From: a virus
Length of the DNA: 28,769 bases
Virus record (IMG/VR): IMGVR_UViG_3300043431_000254
Location: 1-28,769 of that record
Reading direction: 5' to 3' (one strand)
The position numbers and the translations under genes are program-made. This document shows positions 1 to 7,101 of this stretch, one piece after another; the stretch's first letter is position 1; every line of letters begins with the position of its first letter. The notes under the pieces were generated by a model. That model saw nothing but the letters and a program-made list of their open reading frames with translations, made no database searches and was not told the DNA's origin.

Positions 1-1026
1 TGGGGCAACACCAGTCAACAATTGAATGTAGAGAATGTGATCAGTTGAGTCGTTGCAAAGAATTTGACCCGTACCAGCCGTCAAGCCGGAACCCCACGAC
101 AACGGGGGTGCACCGCCCTGAACGAACGTACCACCTGTCGGAGTACCGATGTCCACCGAATGCGTGATGCCCCGGAACTTCTCACCGGGGATGTTGAAGA
201 TCGTCGCAGTCTCGCCGTTACGCGACTTGTACTTGATCGTCTCGTAAAACTGGTTGATCGTGCATGAGCCGCGATTCCACTCCGCGTAGTATTCCTCGTT
301 CGTAGTGTCTTGGTTGACGTCGATAGCCTTATAACCAGCCGTAGTTAGCGACACACCGGAGAACGGTGCACCAGTCATCGAGCCGATAATCGTCGCATTG
401 TTCAGGTCGTCGGCGTAGGTCAGAGGTACGACGTTCACGCCGCGCCCTGTTGCCGGAATGCGGAACTCGGAGAAAGTCTTGTTCCACTCACGCGTGGTGA
501 AGAGCAGCGTGCCGTTGTCGATCACGGCACCGTTGTTCTTGACCTTGACCATGAAGCGCATTGCCACACCGTTCGCCGGATCGGGGTTGATGCCCGCGAA
601 GGTTTCGCCGTTCGGGGTGTTATTCCAGAACTTATTCGCCAACACACCGTTGTTCTGGATGACGTTAACAATCACACCCCGGTTCGCCACGATGGAGATA
701 CCGTCGTAGATATCTTCACCGCCGCCGTCGTTCTGAATGATCGAGCCGCCGAAGATGTATTCGCTGGCGGGCGTGGCGTAGGCATCATCGAGATAGGCCG
801 CGTTCAGCAGTTCGATAATAGTCGTGAACTTTTTGTCGGACGGGTTGAGCTTGGTGATGTCGAGCAGATCGTCGCCAGCCGCAGCCGCATCATCCGCGAG
901 GTCTTGCAACCAGCGGTGCAGTTCGTACACCGAGACGTAGTTCGCTGTCGCCGTACCGTGTGCGCCACCGATGTAGCGGACACCCCGGTCGGAGCGGAAT
1001 TCCCATTTGGTTGAGTCTAGTGCCAT
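1..1026 (-). CDS. Tail/virion structural protein, 3' end outside window
   Basis: The frame is open from an ATG at 1026 down to base 1 with no stop, giving at least 342 residues; the C-terminus lies beyond the left edge. The start has a good AAAGGAG ribosome site about 8 nt upstream. The N-terminus begins MALDSTKWEFRSDRGVRYIG and is followed by an Asp/Ala-rich helical patch. The rest is rich in Asn, Gly, Thr and beta-branched residues, as in beta-solenoid or beta-sandwich tail proteins. It is the most downstream gene seen in the late arm, after the lysis genes and another tail protein, which fits a tail appendage or fibre-type role. Similar proteins are, to my recollection, known only as hypothetical phage structural proteins. 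No catalytic motif is visible. Confidence 0.7.
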   Translation of the reverse strand, partial: MALDSTKWEFRSDRGVRYIGGAHGTATANYVSVYELHRWLQDLADDAAAAGDDLLDITKLNPSDKKFTTIIELLNAAYLDDAYATPASEYIFGGSIIQNDGGGEDIYDGISIVANRGVIVNVIQNNGVLANKFWNNTPNGETFAGINPDPANGVAMRFMVKVKNNGAVIDNGTLLFTTREWNKTFSEFRIPATGRGVNVVPLTYADDLNNATIIGSMTGAPFSGVSLTTAGYKAIDVNQDTTNEEYYAEWNRGSCTINQFYETIKYKSRNGETATIFNIPGEKFRGITHSVDIGTPTGGTFVQGGAPPLSWGSGLTAGTGQILCNDSTDHILYIQLLTGVAP

Positions 1027-1041
1027 GATCTGCTCCTTTGT

Positions 1042-1644
1042 TTACGTCGTGGTTACTTCTTTGGCTACGGTGACAGTGCCTTTAAGCAGCTCTGTAACCA
1101 CACCCGATGCACTGACCAACTCCAGGTCGTACACAGCTTTCTTCCACGTGAGCGCAGCTGTCGCTGTCGCACTCATCGTGATGGTGATCGTCTTGAGCAC
1201 GTTGTCGATGGCGATACCACCGTTCGTTGTATCCAAGCGCACCAGCTCAGTTCCGCCGATCTTGTCTTTGATGGACATGCGCGCTGTGAAACCCGCGAGA
1301 TCCACCGGAGTGTTGTATTGCAAATATCCGCCGCTCAAGTAGGTCTTGAAGTCAGCAGCGTTGACATCGTTGAACTCGACGTTATCAACGTCGATTACCG
1401 TAGCCTGGTGATAATCACCATCCTTCGGCGGTGTGTTCTCGGCGTTGATCTGTGTCATGCCTTTGGCCGATACGACGACCGCACGCCATCCGGCCGGAAT
1501 ACCGTGACCCACAGCGGTAATACGTACCGGCGCTGTCTTGCTGATCGCTGTGATCGGCTTGTAGATGATCGGCAAGCATTCCCAGCGCAACACCTGCGGG
1601 AACGTCTTGCCCTGCTGAATAACGAAGTCTTTTGTCGAGGTCAT
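1042..1644 (-). CDS. Probable tail protein with FCCH/BppU-like beta domains (200 aa)
   Basis: The central part (about residues 40-110) has the ITAVGHGIPAGW ... FNDVNAADF pattern that is often labelled an E1-FCCH-like domain in phage tail proteins. The C-terminal half (about 115-195, with FTARMSIKDK, an ITITMSATATAALTW segment and YDLELV) resembles the short beta-sandwich seen at the N-terminus of baseplate upper proteins (BppU-like). I infer a structural tail or baseplate connector role. It starts 2 nt after the Rz1 stop and ends 15 nt before the next virion gene, so it is probably co-transcribed. The ribosome site before the ATG is weak (GGTAAG), suggesting coupling to the spanin genes. Family assignment is by eye. 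Confidence 0.65.
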   Translation of the reverse strand: MTSTKDFVIQQGKTFPQVLRWECLPIIYKPITAISKTAPVRITAVGHGIPAGWRAVVVSAKGMTQINAENTPPKDGDYHQATVIDVDNVEFNDVNAADFKTYLSGGYLQYNTPVDLAGFTARMSIKDKIGGTELVRLDTTNGGIAIDNVLKTITITMSATATAALTWKKAVYDLELVSASGVVTELLKGTVTVAKEVTTT

Positions 1645-1646
1645 GA

Positions 1647-1889
1647 TTACTTACCGAGTAGCGTCCGACACGTCTCGTGCAGGCGAATGCACTCCCCCGC
1701 CACCGAGAGCAGATCCACCACCCACTGATTTAAGTCCGACTCCAGAGCCGGGAGGGGCTGGCAGGTTGATTGACAGGCTTCCGGAACCACCGGTTCCAAG
1801 TGGAAGGTTTGCGGCATCGACTGCGGCGTTGACGCGCACCCTCCAATCAGCAGGGATACAAGTAGGAGCAGGTTTACTTTGGACATCAC
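1647..1889 (-). CDS. Rz1: Outer-membrane spanin lipoprotein, Rz1-like (80 aa)
   Basis: This is a short lipoprotein with a type II signal: a Met-Met-Ser-Lys start, a leucine-rich stretch and a LIGGC lipobox, with Cys at residue 18. The mature part is rich in Pro, Gln and Thr, as in o-spanins. It lies almost wholly inside the Rz-like gene in another frame (+1), with its stop 4 nt past the Rz stop. That nested arrangement is the classic Rz/Rz1 layout. The o-spanin is anchored in the outer membrane and contacts the i-spanin across the periplasm to fuse the membranes in the last lysis step. Several extra cysteines follow in the mature region. The nested position plus the lipobox make the call strong although the sequence itself is poorly conserved. 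Confidence 0.82.
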   Translation of the reverse strand: MMSKVNLLLLVSLLIGGCASTPQSMPQTFHLEPVVPEACQSTCQPLPALESDLNQWVVDLLSVAGECIRLHETCRTLLGK

Positions 1890-2181
1890 GGAGACCTTTC
1901 AATGCGACGTTGAGATTTGCTTTTGCCTTGTCCGCAGCAGCTGTTGCAGCGCCTCGCGCTGCGGCCTCGGAAACGGCGCGTTCCTGCGCAGCTTTAAGCT
2001 CTGTACTGAGTGCCGCAACAGCGCCGTCCTGAGCCTTGGCACGGGCTGCTTCGGCGCGGTTGAATCCCTGCGTATCACCGACGTTGTAGCTCCATGCGCC
2101 AACAGCTGCAACAGCCACAAGTAAGCCAATGAGTACGGCAGGAGAGGGGATGCCGAAGAAACCGAGGAATTTTGTAAACAT
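1651..2181 (-). CDS. Rz: Inner-membrane spanin, Rz-like (176 aa)
   Basis: There is one N-terminal membrane segment at about residues 13-32 (PAVLIGLLVAVAAVGAWSY). It is followed by a long Ala/Glu/Lys-rich coiled coil (about 40-105) and a Gly/Pro-rich C-terminal tail. This is the N-in, C-out type II topology of an i-spanin, which spans the periplasm and partners the o-spanin nested in its 3' half. The start ATG lies just past the stop of the upstream 64-residue gene, with AAAGG as ribosome site. The Gly/Ser/Pro-rich tail (about residues 130-176) is low in complexity, partly because the same DNA must also encode Rz1. The gene follows endolysin and holin, completing the lysis cassette. Confidence 0.85.
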   Translation of the reverse strand: MFTKFLGFFGIPSPAVLIGLLVAVAAVGAWSYNVGDTQGFNRAEAARAKAQDGAVAALSTELKAAQERAVSEAAARGAATAAADKAKANLNVALKGLRDVQSKPAPTCIPADWRVRVNAAVDAANLPLGTGGSGSLSINLPAPPGSGVGLKSVGGGSALGGGGVHSPARDVSDATR

Positions 2182-2182
2182 G

Positions 2183-2377
2183 TCATGCCTTTGTGTGATT
2201 GAGTGCTGCTCGCCACGCCTTGCACGCCACCATGTAGATGTGCTCCCAGGCTGAGCGCATGATCCCGTTGGCGGGCGGTGCGCCGATCTCTTTCTCGTGC
2301 CATTCTTCGAATGCGGACTCGGCCACCGCGTCGCAGCCGGTGTCGTCGCATCTTGAGCAGTGTGGTTTAGACATCAT
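2183..2377 (-). CDS. Small Cys-containing phage protein in lysis cassette (64 aa)
   Basis: I chose the tandem ATGATG start at 2377/2374 because GGAG lies 7 nt upstream; the longer in-frame extension is Arg-rich shadow sequence of the holin gene. The protein has a Cys cluster near the N-terminus (CSRCDDTGC) and then an AFEEWHEKE ... WEHIYMVACKAWRAA pattern. This Trp-spaced pattern recurs in many short phage proteins of unknown function. The gene overlaps the end of the holin gene by 11 nt and stops just before Rz, so it is translated within the lysis operon. I see no membrane segment. A role in lysis is possible from context only. Confidence 0.6.
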   Translation of the reverse strand: MMSKPHCSRCDDTGCDAVAESAFEEWHEKEIGAPPANGIMRSAWEHIYMVACKAWRAALNHTKA

Positions 2378-2612
2378 TCTTCGTCTCCGTCTTTCCTGCC
2401 ATGATCTTGTTCGTCGTGTAGCCTGCACCAGCGAGCGCACCCAGCACCGTGCCGAACGCGGTCAGCGGTGTGACCAGCTCAACCTTGAAGTAGGCCAGCG
2501 GTGTCAACACCAGCGTGCACAACGTCAGCGTCAGGCCGGCTGCGAGTGCAATTACGCGAGCGCTTGACACACGGCCTTGGGAGTTCGAAACAGCTTCGTG
2601 CATCCACTTCAT
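2367..2612 (-). CDS. Holin, two-TM type (81 aa)
   Basis: A small protein with two hydrophobic segments, about residues 20-42 (VIALAAGLTLTLCTLVL onward) and 47-66 (TPLTAFGTVLGALAGAGY). A short polar N-terminus and a charged C-terminal tail (KTETKNDV) complete it. This is the layout of class II holins, which form lesions in the inner membrane and time lysis. Its ATG overlaps the endolysin stop (TGATG), with GGAG upstream inside the endolysin gene, so the two are coupled. It sits between endolysin and spanins. The call rests on size, topology and neighbours; holin sequence families are too diverse to name by eye. Confidence 0.75.
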   Translation of the reverse strand: MKWMHEAVSNSQGRVSSARVIALAAGLTLTLCTLVLTPLAYFKVELVTPLTAFGTVLGALAGAGYTTNKIMAGKTETKNDV

Positions 2613-3025
2613 CAGCTGATCTCCAAGCTAATCTCTTCGTTACGCTCGTATGCTTCTTCCAAACGGGTAAACAACTGAGCGAAGGTCTGCCGACTGTTGG
2701 CAATGAAGTTGTCGCTCACGACGTTCGAGCCGACGAGGATGCAACCTTCAGTGTCTTCAGCTTTGTTGCCTGGATGAATCCTGATGCCCGCAAATCCGGG
2801 TACATCGAGAACATGCGGAAGCTCACGCTGGAAGCGGGGAGACCAATCGAGGATGACGCTGTAGGTGCCGCGTGGAATCGCTGTTTTGCCATAGAGCTTC
2901 ACCCCGTCACATTCAAGTTTACGATCTGTGTCCTCAAGCGTCTTGCAGAAGTACTCTCCGTTGACGAGAAGATCGCCAATAGAACAGACCGAGGAAAATG
3001 CGTAACGCACCAGCTTGAGTTCCAT
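2612..3025 (-). CDS. DUF5675-family endolysin-like cell-wall enzyme (137 aa)
   Basis: The sequence matches the DUF5675 pattern: KTLED near residue 35, IPRGTYSVI near 50, SPRF, then VPGFAGIRIHPGN with the invariant-looking EDTEGCILVG. The His and Cys in HPGN...EDTEGC are reminiscent of the catalytic His/Cys pairs of L,D-transpeptidase-like folds, so peptidoglycan peptide cleavage is the likely activity. In phages this family usually sits beside holins and spanins, as here. I start at the ATG at 3025, which overlaps the previous stop (TGATG) and has CGGAG 8 nt upstream; a further upstream in-frame start would only read through the preceding gene. There is no signal peptide, consistent with holin-dependent release. 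Confidence 0.78.
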   Translation of the reverse strand: MELKLVRYAFSSVCSIGDLLVNGEYFCKTLEDTDRKLECDGVKLYGKTAIPRGTYSVILDWSPRFQRELPHVLDVPGFAGIRIHPGNKAEDTEGCILVGSNVVSDNFIANSRQTFAQLFTRLEEAYERNEEISLEIS

Positions 3026-3423
3026 CACACAACTCCGTTGGAACCCATGAAGAACAACACCTTCACCGTTAAGAGAATAAGTCCACCGCCCATTGCTCCC
3101 CACAGGATGTAGGCCAACTGCGCCATCCCGGTAGTCTTGTTCATGAACTTTTCAAGATCCGACAAACGACCGTTGATCGCAACGTCGTCGGCATCGTGCT
3201 TGTTGTTCAGATCCGCAATCGCCTTGAACGCGCGTCCGAGGCCGTCAGAGTGGTGGCTGTGATTCGCTTCAAGCACGGCGATCTTCGATACCTGCGTGAG
3301 GATCGCGTCCAACTTGGTGTCGAACTTGTCGAGAGCTTTATGCAAGGCGTTATCTTGCTGCTCAAGGGCTACGAGCCTGGGTTCCTGTGAACATTCAGCG
3401 GACACGGGGCATCCTTCAGTCAT
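3025..3423 (-). CDS. Coiled-coil protein with C-terminal TM, XhlA/antiholin-like (132 aa)
   Basis: Residues about 15-95 are predicted helical coiled coil with heptad-like Leu/Ile/Val spacing. A single membrane segment follows near the C-terminus (about 101-125, LAYILWGAMGGGLILL onward). This resembles XhlA-type proteins that assist a holin, and many unnamed phage lysis proteins. It is the first gene of the lysis block, directly after the head-tail adaptor and overlapping the endolysin start by 1 nt. GGAGG lies 8 nt before the ATG. It could act as a second holin, as an antiholin, or simply as a membrane-anchored scaffold for lysis proteins; sequence alone does not decide. Confidence 0.6.
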   Translation of the reverse strand: MTEGCPVSAECSQEPRLVALEQQDNALHKALDKFDTKLDAILTQVSKIAVLEANHSHHSDGLGRAFKAIADLNNKHDADDVAINGRLSDLEKFMNKTTGMAQLAYILWGAMGGGLILLTVKVLFFMGSNGVV

Positions 3424-3425
3424 GG

Positions 3426-4106
3426 TTAAAGTCCTCCGTACGCAACAGTACGAACCTTGCTCTTGTACCGCTCCATCTCGTTCTTCGCGAACTCGCAGTA
3501 GTCTTCGAACTCTTTCTTGTTACTGTCACGCCGCCCGCGATCAAAGGTCTCGGCGTCCTGCTTGCTGTAAGCCCGATACTTCATCCACAGCAGCAGCGAC
3601 TCGTGGTGTTCTTCACCAATTTCGCTCGGTGTCTTGCCTTCCCCGTTAAGCTGAATTAACGGCAGGCGGTATACAGTGAGCTGCACCTGATCCGCGACCT
3701 GGGGTACACGCACCCAGCGCACCAGATTGCGCTCTTCACCGATCACCATTGCCACCACCGGGCCTGCCGTGCGATCGCGCAGGTAGAGGCGTGTGGTGCC
3801 GTAGTCATCGGTGTCATTCAGTGGGAGGTCGGTGTGATTGATGATTTTCACATCACGACTTGTAGAAACCAGCTCGGCGGATCTGAATTTCAGGATCAGC
3901 GAACTGACTTCTGCCGTTGCCTCTCCCTCCACCACATCCACCAGCGTCAGATCCGATGAGACATCGGAGATCCCGCCGATGAGCCGTACGAACATCCGAT
4001 AGGCGTCGTTCATGTAGCGCCACACCTCGTCGTCAGACCAGAGGTAGTCTTTCTCTTCATCAACGACATCCGCCCGAAAGGCGTCGTACAGCTCTTCGGA
4101 CTTCAT
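3426..4106 (-). CDS. Head-tail adaptor (gp6/SU10-adaptor-like, 226 aa)
   Basis: The N-terminus (ELYDAFRADVVDEE ... WSDDEVWRYMNDAYRMFVRLIGG) is the helical opening typical of phage adaptor proteins that bind under the portal ring. A beta-rich middle follows, then a C-terminal helix with LLLWMKYRAYSKQDAETFD and a charged tail. The HESLLLWMKYRAYSKQDAE stretch is very characteristic of the SU10-type adaptor family. It lies downstream of capsid genes, as expected for a connector component. The ATG at 4106 overlaps the upstream stop (TGATG); a GTG one codon earlier is possible. No good ribosome site is seen, so translational coupling is likely. Confidence 0.75.
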   Translation of the reverse strand: MKSEELYDAFRADVVDEEKDYLWSDDEVWRYMNDAYRMFVRLIGGISDVSSDLTLVDVVEGEATAEVSSLILKFRSAELVSTSRDVKIINHTDLPLNDTDDYGTTRLYLRDRTAGPVVAMVIGEERNLVRWVRVPQVADQVQLTVYRLPLIQLNGEGKTPSEIGEEHHESLLLWMKYRAYSKQDAETFDRGRRDSNKKEFEDYCEFAKNEMERYKSKVRTVAYGGL

Positions 4107-4483
4107 CACTCAGCTTTCGATTCGCGATACTTCTGCCACACTTCGTTCCGCTCGTTTGCTTCAACTTCGAAACCAGTGATCTTCGCCAACGGCTTGACGT
4201 TGGGGAGACCCTGCGCGTTGAAATCGCCGCGCGTGTTACTTGCTTCCATCTGCTCGAACGCAGCGAACATCATCGTTTCGCGCTCGTCGGCGGTCAGCTC
4301 AACAACAGCAACCGGCTCGGGGCCAAGCACGTCCACGTCACCGTCAACAGGTTCTGCGCCGATAGCGACGACATCCTTGACACAGGTCGGCGGCACATAC
4401 GCGGGTTTACCTTTTTCGAAACCAATGCGATGACCGTGCAGCGTCGCCAGCGTGTAGTTGCGGTTCAACACAAAATAGGGCAT
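4106..4483 (-). CDS. Conserved phage protein between decoration and adaptor (125 aa)
   Basis: The protein starts MPYFVLNRNYTLATLHGHRI and has KGKPAYVPPTCVKDVVAIGA, an acidic Pro/Val-rich linker (about 45-60), then a helical C-terminal half ending in Lys/Glu. I recall this family as a small protein that regularly follows the capsid gene in similar phages, but know no function. The position suggests a head-completion or capsid-related role. AGGAG stands 7-8 nt before the ATG. A strong hairpin separates it from the decoration gene upstream, so its expression may be set lower than that of the capsid genes. Confidence 0.65.
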   Translation of the reverse strand: MPYFVLNRNYTLATLHGHRIGFEKGKPAYVPPTCVKDVVAIGAEPVDGDVDVLGPEPVAVVELTADERETMMFAAFEQMEASNTRGDFNAQGLPNVKPLAKITGFEVEANERNEVWQKYRESKAE

Positions 4484-4500
4484 TTCAATCTCCTATGGAT

Positions 4501-4528
4501 ATGGAAGAAGCGGCCCCGTAGGGCCGCT
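4501..4528 (-). terminator. Hairpin terminator after the capsid/decoration genes
   Basis: A perfect 8-bp stem, AGCGGCCC/GGGCCGCT, with a 4-nt loop (4509-4528). On the minus strand it is followed by TCTTCC, a weak pyrimidine tract. It lies in the 56-bp gap between the decoration protein and the next gene. It probably makes partial termination, keeping capsid and decoration mRNA more abundant than the downstream adaptor and lysis genes. Confidence 0.6.
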
Positions 4529-4539
4529 CCAGTCAGCCT

Positions 4540-4980
4540 TTAACCAGGCTGAACTTCGTTGCCGCGACCCTGGATCGTGTACATCACACGAACCGTGGCC
4601 TTGCCGGTGGTGGCGTTACCGTTGGCGTTCGCCAAAGTCAGGCGGATGTTCTCGCCCGCACCACGGAAGCCGGTCGGCACCAGCGCCGTGCGAGCCAGCG
4701 CCTTGAGGTTGGTCGCGGCGAGGTAGCGGGTAGCCAGAGCCGAGTCACCAACGGCGAGAGTCGCAGTGCCGGTGTCGTTCGACACGACCTCGACGACCAG
4801 TTCACCGCCGATAACGGTGGCGTTGCCCGGCAGGTTGATGGCGTCGAAGACGCCGGCAGCGGCCTTGAACTCGGTCAGGACGCCAGAGATGTTCTTCATC
4901 GCATCAGCAGCGGCGATGTCGAACGTGAACTCAGCAACCAGGGGGTACTGAGCGACGCGTGCAGCGTTAAGGGTTGTCAT
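4540..4980 (-). CDS. Probable capsid decoration/minor head protein (146 aa)
   Basis: A beta-rich, Ala/Thr/Val-rich protein with few charged residues (VIGGELVVEVVSNDTGTATL, VMYTIQGRGNEVQPG). It is encoded 12 nt downstream of the major capsid gene with its own strong AAGGAG site. Small beta-sandwich proteins in this position are commonly head decoration or cement proteins. I know no named domain for it. It is followed by a hairpin terminator, so it is likely produced together with, and as abundantly as, the capsid protein. A tail-tube or fibre-like role is less likely from the order of genes. Confidence 0.55.
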   Translation of the reverse strand: MTTLNAARVAQYPLVAEFTFDIAAADAMKNISGVLTEFKAAAGVFDAINLPGNATVIGGELVVEVVSNDTGTATLAVGDSALATRYLAATNLKALARTALVPTGFRGAGENIRLTLANANGNATTGKATVRVMYTIQGRGNEVQPG

Positions 4981-4992
4981 GGTTGCTTCTCC

Positions 4993-6105
4993 TTACTGGG
5001 CAACGTAAACGGAAACCACACCGAAGTCCTCGACGGTGCCGCCCGAGTACTGGGTGTAGAACTGGGGCTTCTTGAAGCCCATGATCTTGCCGGTGGACAC
5101 AGCCTGCTGGTTCTCGAAGTCGAAGCCCTTCTCGACCCACTCCGGAGCGCCGATGTCGGCCATACCCATCGCCTGCGCGCCGCAGAAGAGCAGCTGGCAA
5201 CCATCGACCAGTCCACCTGCACCGTACTTGTTGCCGGAAGTGGCAAGGCGGGTGTTCGGGACATGGCGGAACTCGTGGAAGTAGATGCCGTCAATCTTCA
5301 CCGAGGAACCGGTAAACAGGACGTTGCCATCACCACGCGGCTGCGCATGACGCAGGTTCAGCATGTAGGTGGCGTCGAGCTTGAGGCGGGCCATCGCCTG
5401 CGGCGACAGGAAGCAGTGGTAGGTCTCTTCGCCACCCTTCTCACGGATACCACGGATGTAGTTGTCCTTGGCATAAGCCTTGAGCTGGACGAACAGCTCC
5501 CACATCGGCAGGTCAGCGGCAACGACTGCGGTAGACGCGCCACCGAGAACGAGCGCCTTGGCAGTGCCGTCCCAGCGGAACACGCGCTTGGCTGAGGGCG
5601 GGGTAACGTCAGCGGCAAACTCCAGATACGGCAGGTCGGAACCGACGCGCGTACCACCGGAGTTCTTCACGGTGTAGGCGAGACCGGCCATCGTCAGGAA
5701 CGCCAGCTGGTCGATACGATCGGACAGCCAGTAGGCCAGCTTGTCGCGGCTGTTCTCGCGGAAGTTGACGATCGACTTCTGGTCAGCCATGCGACCTTCG
5801 TGACGGTTCGCGTTACGCAGCTGGTCGATGCGGATCACCTGGTCGCTGGACTTGAGGGCTTCTTCGTTACCTTCCAAGGTGCGGTCGCCGGCAACGCCGT
5901 CGCCTTCCATGTCGTTCAGCAGGGTGATAACGGCACGGGCACCCTTCTCGGTCTTCTTCAGCTCAGTGATGTGCTGAACAAGCGAGTTGGAATCCTTGCC
6001 GAGGAACTGGTTGATGAAGGACATGTTGCGTGCCTGACGCCACATATCCATGCTCCATACGGTTTTCTGCTCGTTGGTAAGCAGGCCAAAGTTGGTCATT
6101 GTCAT
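4993..6105 (-). CDS. Major capsid protein, Phage_capsid_3/N4-gp56 type (370 aa)
   Basis: The sequence has the hallmarks of this capsid group. An N-terminal arm carries KTVWSMDMWRQARNMSFINQ, followed by a GDRTLEGNEEAL loop region, then QLRNANRHEGRMADQKS and the helix FRENSRDKLAYWLSDRIDQL. Later come FVQLKAYAKDNYIRGIREKG and YHCFLSPQAMARLK, typical of the HK97-fold spine and A-domain in these proteins. Length is normal. GGAG lies 8 nt before the ATG at 6105. A 244-bp leader with a promoter-like element precedes it, consistent with high independent expression. It would form the icosahedral shell around the scaffold encoded upstream. Confidence 0.9.
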   Translation of the reverse strand: MTMTNFGLLTNEQKTVWSMDMWRQARNMSFINQFLGKDSNSLVQHITELKKTEKGARAVITLLNDMEGDGVAGDRTLEGNEEALKSSDQVIRIDQLRNANRHEGRMADQKSIVNFRENSRDKLAYWLSDRIDQLAFLTMAGLAYTVKNSGGTRVGSDLPYLEFAADVTPPSAKRVFRWDGTAKALVLGGASTAVVAADLPMWELFVQLKAYAKDNYIRGIREKGGEETYHCFLSPQAMARLKLDATYMLNLRHAQPRGDGNVLFTGSSVKIDGIYFHEFRHVPNTRLATSGNKYGAGGLVDGCQLLFCGAQAMGMADIGAPEWVEKGFDFENQQAVSTGKIMGFKKPQFYTQYSGGTVEDFGVVSVYVAQ

Positions 6106-6349
6106 GACTCAATCTCCTAAAAGTGAACAAAAGTCGAACAAGTTCTAACGAACTGCGTCAGAGTCAGGCCACGTTGTCGCTGTGACTTGCGCGTTTGTCC
6201 GACCATCACGGAGTCGAGCCGGTAGCCGTGTCGTGGCTACGAACGTAGTGTTCTGTACTACAGTTGCCGAGTGTCGTTCGGGCTGACGAACGTGGACGGA
6301 CTGGCCGTCCACGTGTGCAGATTACATCAGACTACGTTAGATTGCAAGC
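6106..6349 (-). promoter_or_regulatory. Structured leader of the capsid gene with promoter-like core
   Basis: No gene is seen here. Close to the upstream stop is TGCAATCTAACG (minus strand, 6335-6346), which matches the TATAATCTAACG core found before other operons, although the -10 part is weaker. Downstream is a perfect 10-bp stem with 5-nt loop (6290-6314, ACGTGGACGG/CCGTCCACGT) without a T tract, and a GTAGCC/GGCTAC hairpin near 6219-6240. A GTTCGTTAGAAC palindrome lies near 6140. The region would form a long structured 5' leader that may stabilise capsid mRNA. The promoter role is inferred. Confidence 0.5.
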
Positions 6350-6730
6350 TCACTTGAAGCACCGGACTACCCCGGCGAACAAGTAGTCCTTCGTGCGCTG
6401 GGTGACGGGAAGCAAGTCATATGGCACGAGACAAGGGTGCTTCTTCGCAGCCGCGTCCTTCACCAGACCCCAGCTCCAGCCGTCGTTCACCTTGTGGGTG
6501 CACCAGAGTGAATGACTTTCCTTGGGCGAGATCTCGGTGTCGATGTGGGCCAACACCCCTGCGATGGCGCTTTCACGCTGCCAACCTTCGGCGTTCTCCC
6601 AGCTGGGCTGGGAGTCGTCACCGAGGGACGCGCAATACGCCCGGTTCACTTCGTGGCAGATACGGGCAATCTCCGTGATCTTGTCCATGTTCACCGGGGC
6701 GTCAAGCTCGATGTTCCCGGTGCCGCTCAT
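6350..6730 (-). CDS. RyR-domain protein (126 aa)
   Basis: Residues about 20-125 match the RyR domain first described in ryanodine receptors and known from many bacteria and phages. There is IARICHEVNRAYC, then WENAEGWQRESAIAGV, SHSLW, and the signature DGWSWGLVKDAAAKKHPCLVPYDLLP with a final helix ending in YLFAGVVRCF. The domain is thought to bind small ligands, possibly nucleotides, but the phage role is unknown. I prefer the ATG at 6730, which overlaps the Gp49 stop (ATGA) and has CGGAGG just upstream; a start five codons earlier is less likely. It lies within the head-gene cluster, so it may be packaged or made late. Confidence 0.8.
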   Translation of the reverse strand: MSGTGNIELDAPVNMDKITEIARICHEVNRAYCASLGDDSQPSWENAEGWQRESAIAGVLAHIDTEISPKESHSLWCTHKVNDGWSWGLVKDAAAKKHPCLVPYDLLPVTQRTKDYLFAGVVRCFK

Positions 6731-7101
6731 GACGGCCTCCGACACAACTGGGCGTCCAACACCTTGAGTTCTTCGATGAAGTCTCTCAAGGTGTAGTCCG
6801 TGTAGAACACCTTTGTAAACACTTCCTCGGCTGTCGGTTCCTTCTCCGTGCGATTACTGACGCGCTCAGCCAGCAGGTAGCCTTCGAGCTGCCACAGCTT
6901 CTGGAACGCATTCTCGTAGGCGATGTCCCTACCAATCGCAGCGTCGAAGTTCTTCGGGTCGACGCACGCGGACTCACCGCGCACGCCGAAGCCGTTGACC
7001 ATCGTGATGTTGCAGATCGTGCAGGTGGTGCCGGGCAGCACTGTGTAGCTGACATCCTTGATGCGGCTCTGGATGTAGGGCTTGTCGATGGATGTCTTCA
7101 C
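6727..7101 (-). CDS. Gp49-like phage protein (Phage_gp49_66 family, 124 aa)
   Basis: The sequence follows the Gp49/66 family pattern: VLPGTTCTICNITMVNGFGV, then RGESACVDPKNFDAAIGRDI and AYENAFQKLWQLEGYLLAER. The family is common beside RyR-domain and morphogenesis genes but has no known activity. Conserved Cys residues in the TCTICNIT and SACVD parts might bind metal. Translation starts at a GTG (7101) overlapping the scaffold stop (GTGA), with GGGGAG 7 nt upstream. The next gene overlaps its stop in turn, so scaffold, Gp49 and RyR form a coupled string. Confidence 0.8.
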   Translation of the reverse strand: MKTSIDKPYIQSRIKDVSYTVLPGTTCTICNITMVNGFGVRGESACVDPKNFDAAIGRDIAYENAFQKLWQLEGYLLAERVSNRTEKEPTAEEVFTKVFYTDYTLRDFIEELKVLDAQLCRRPS

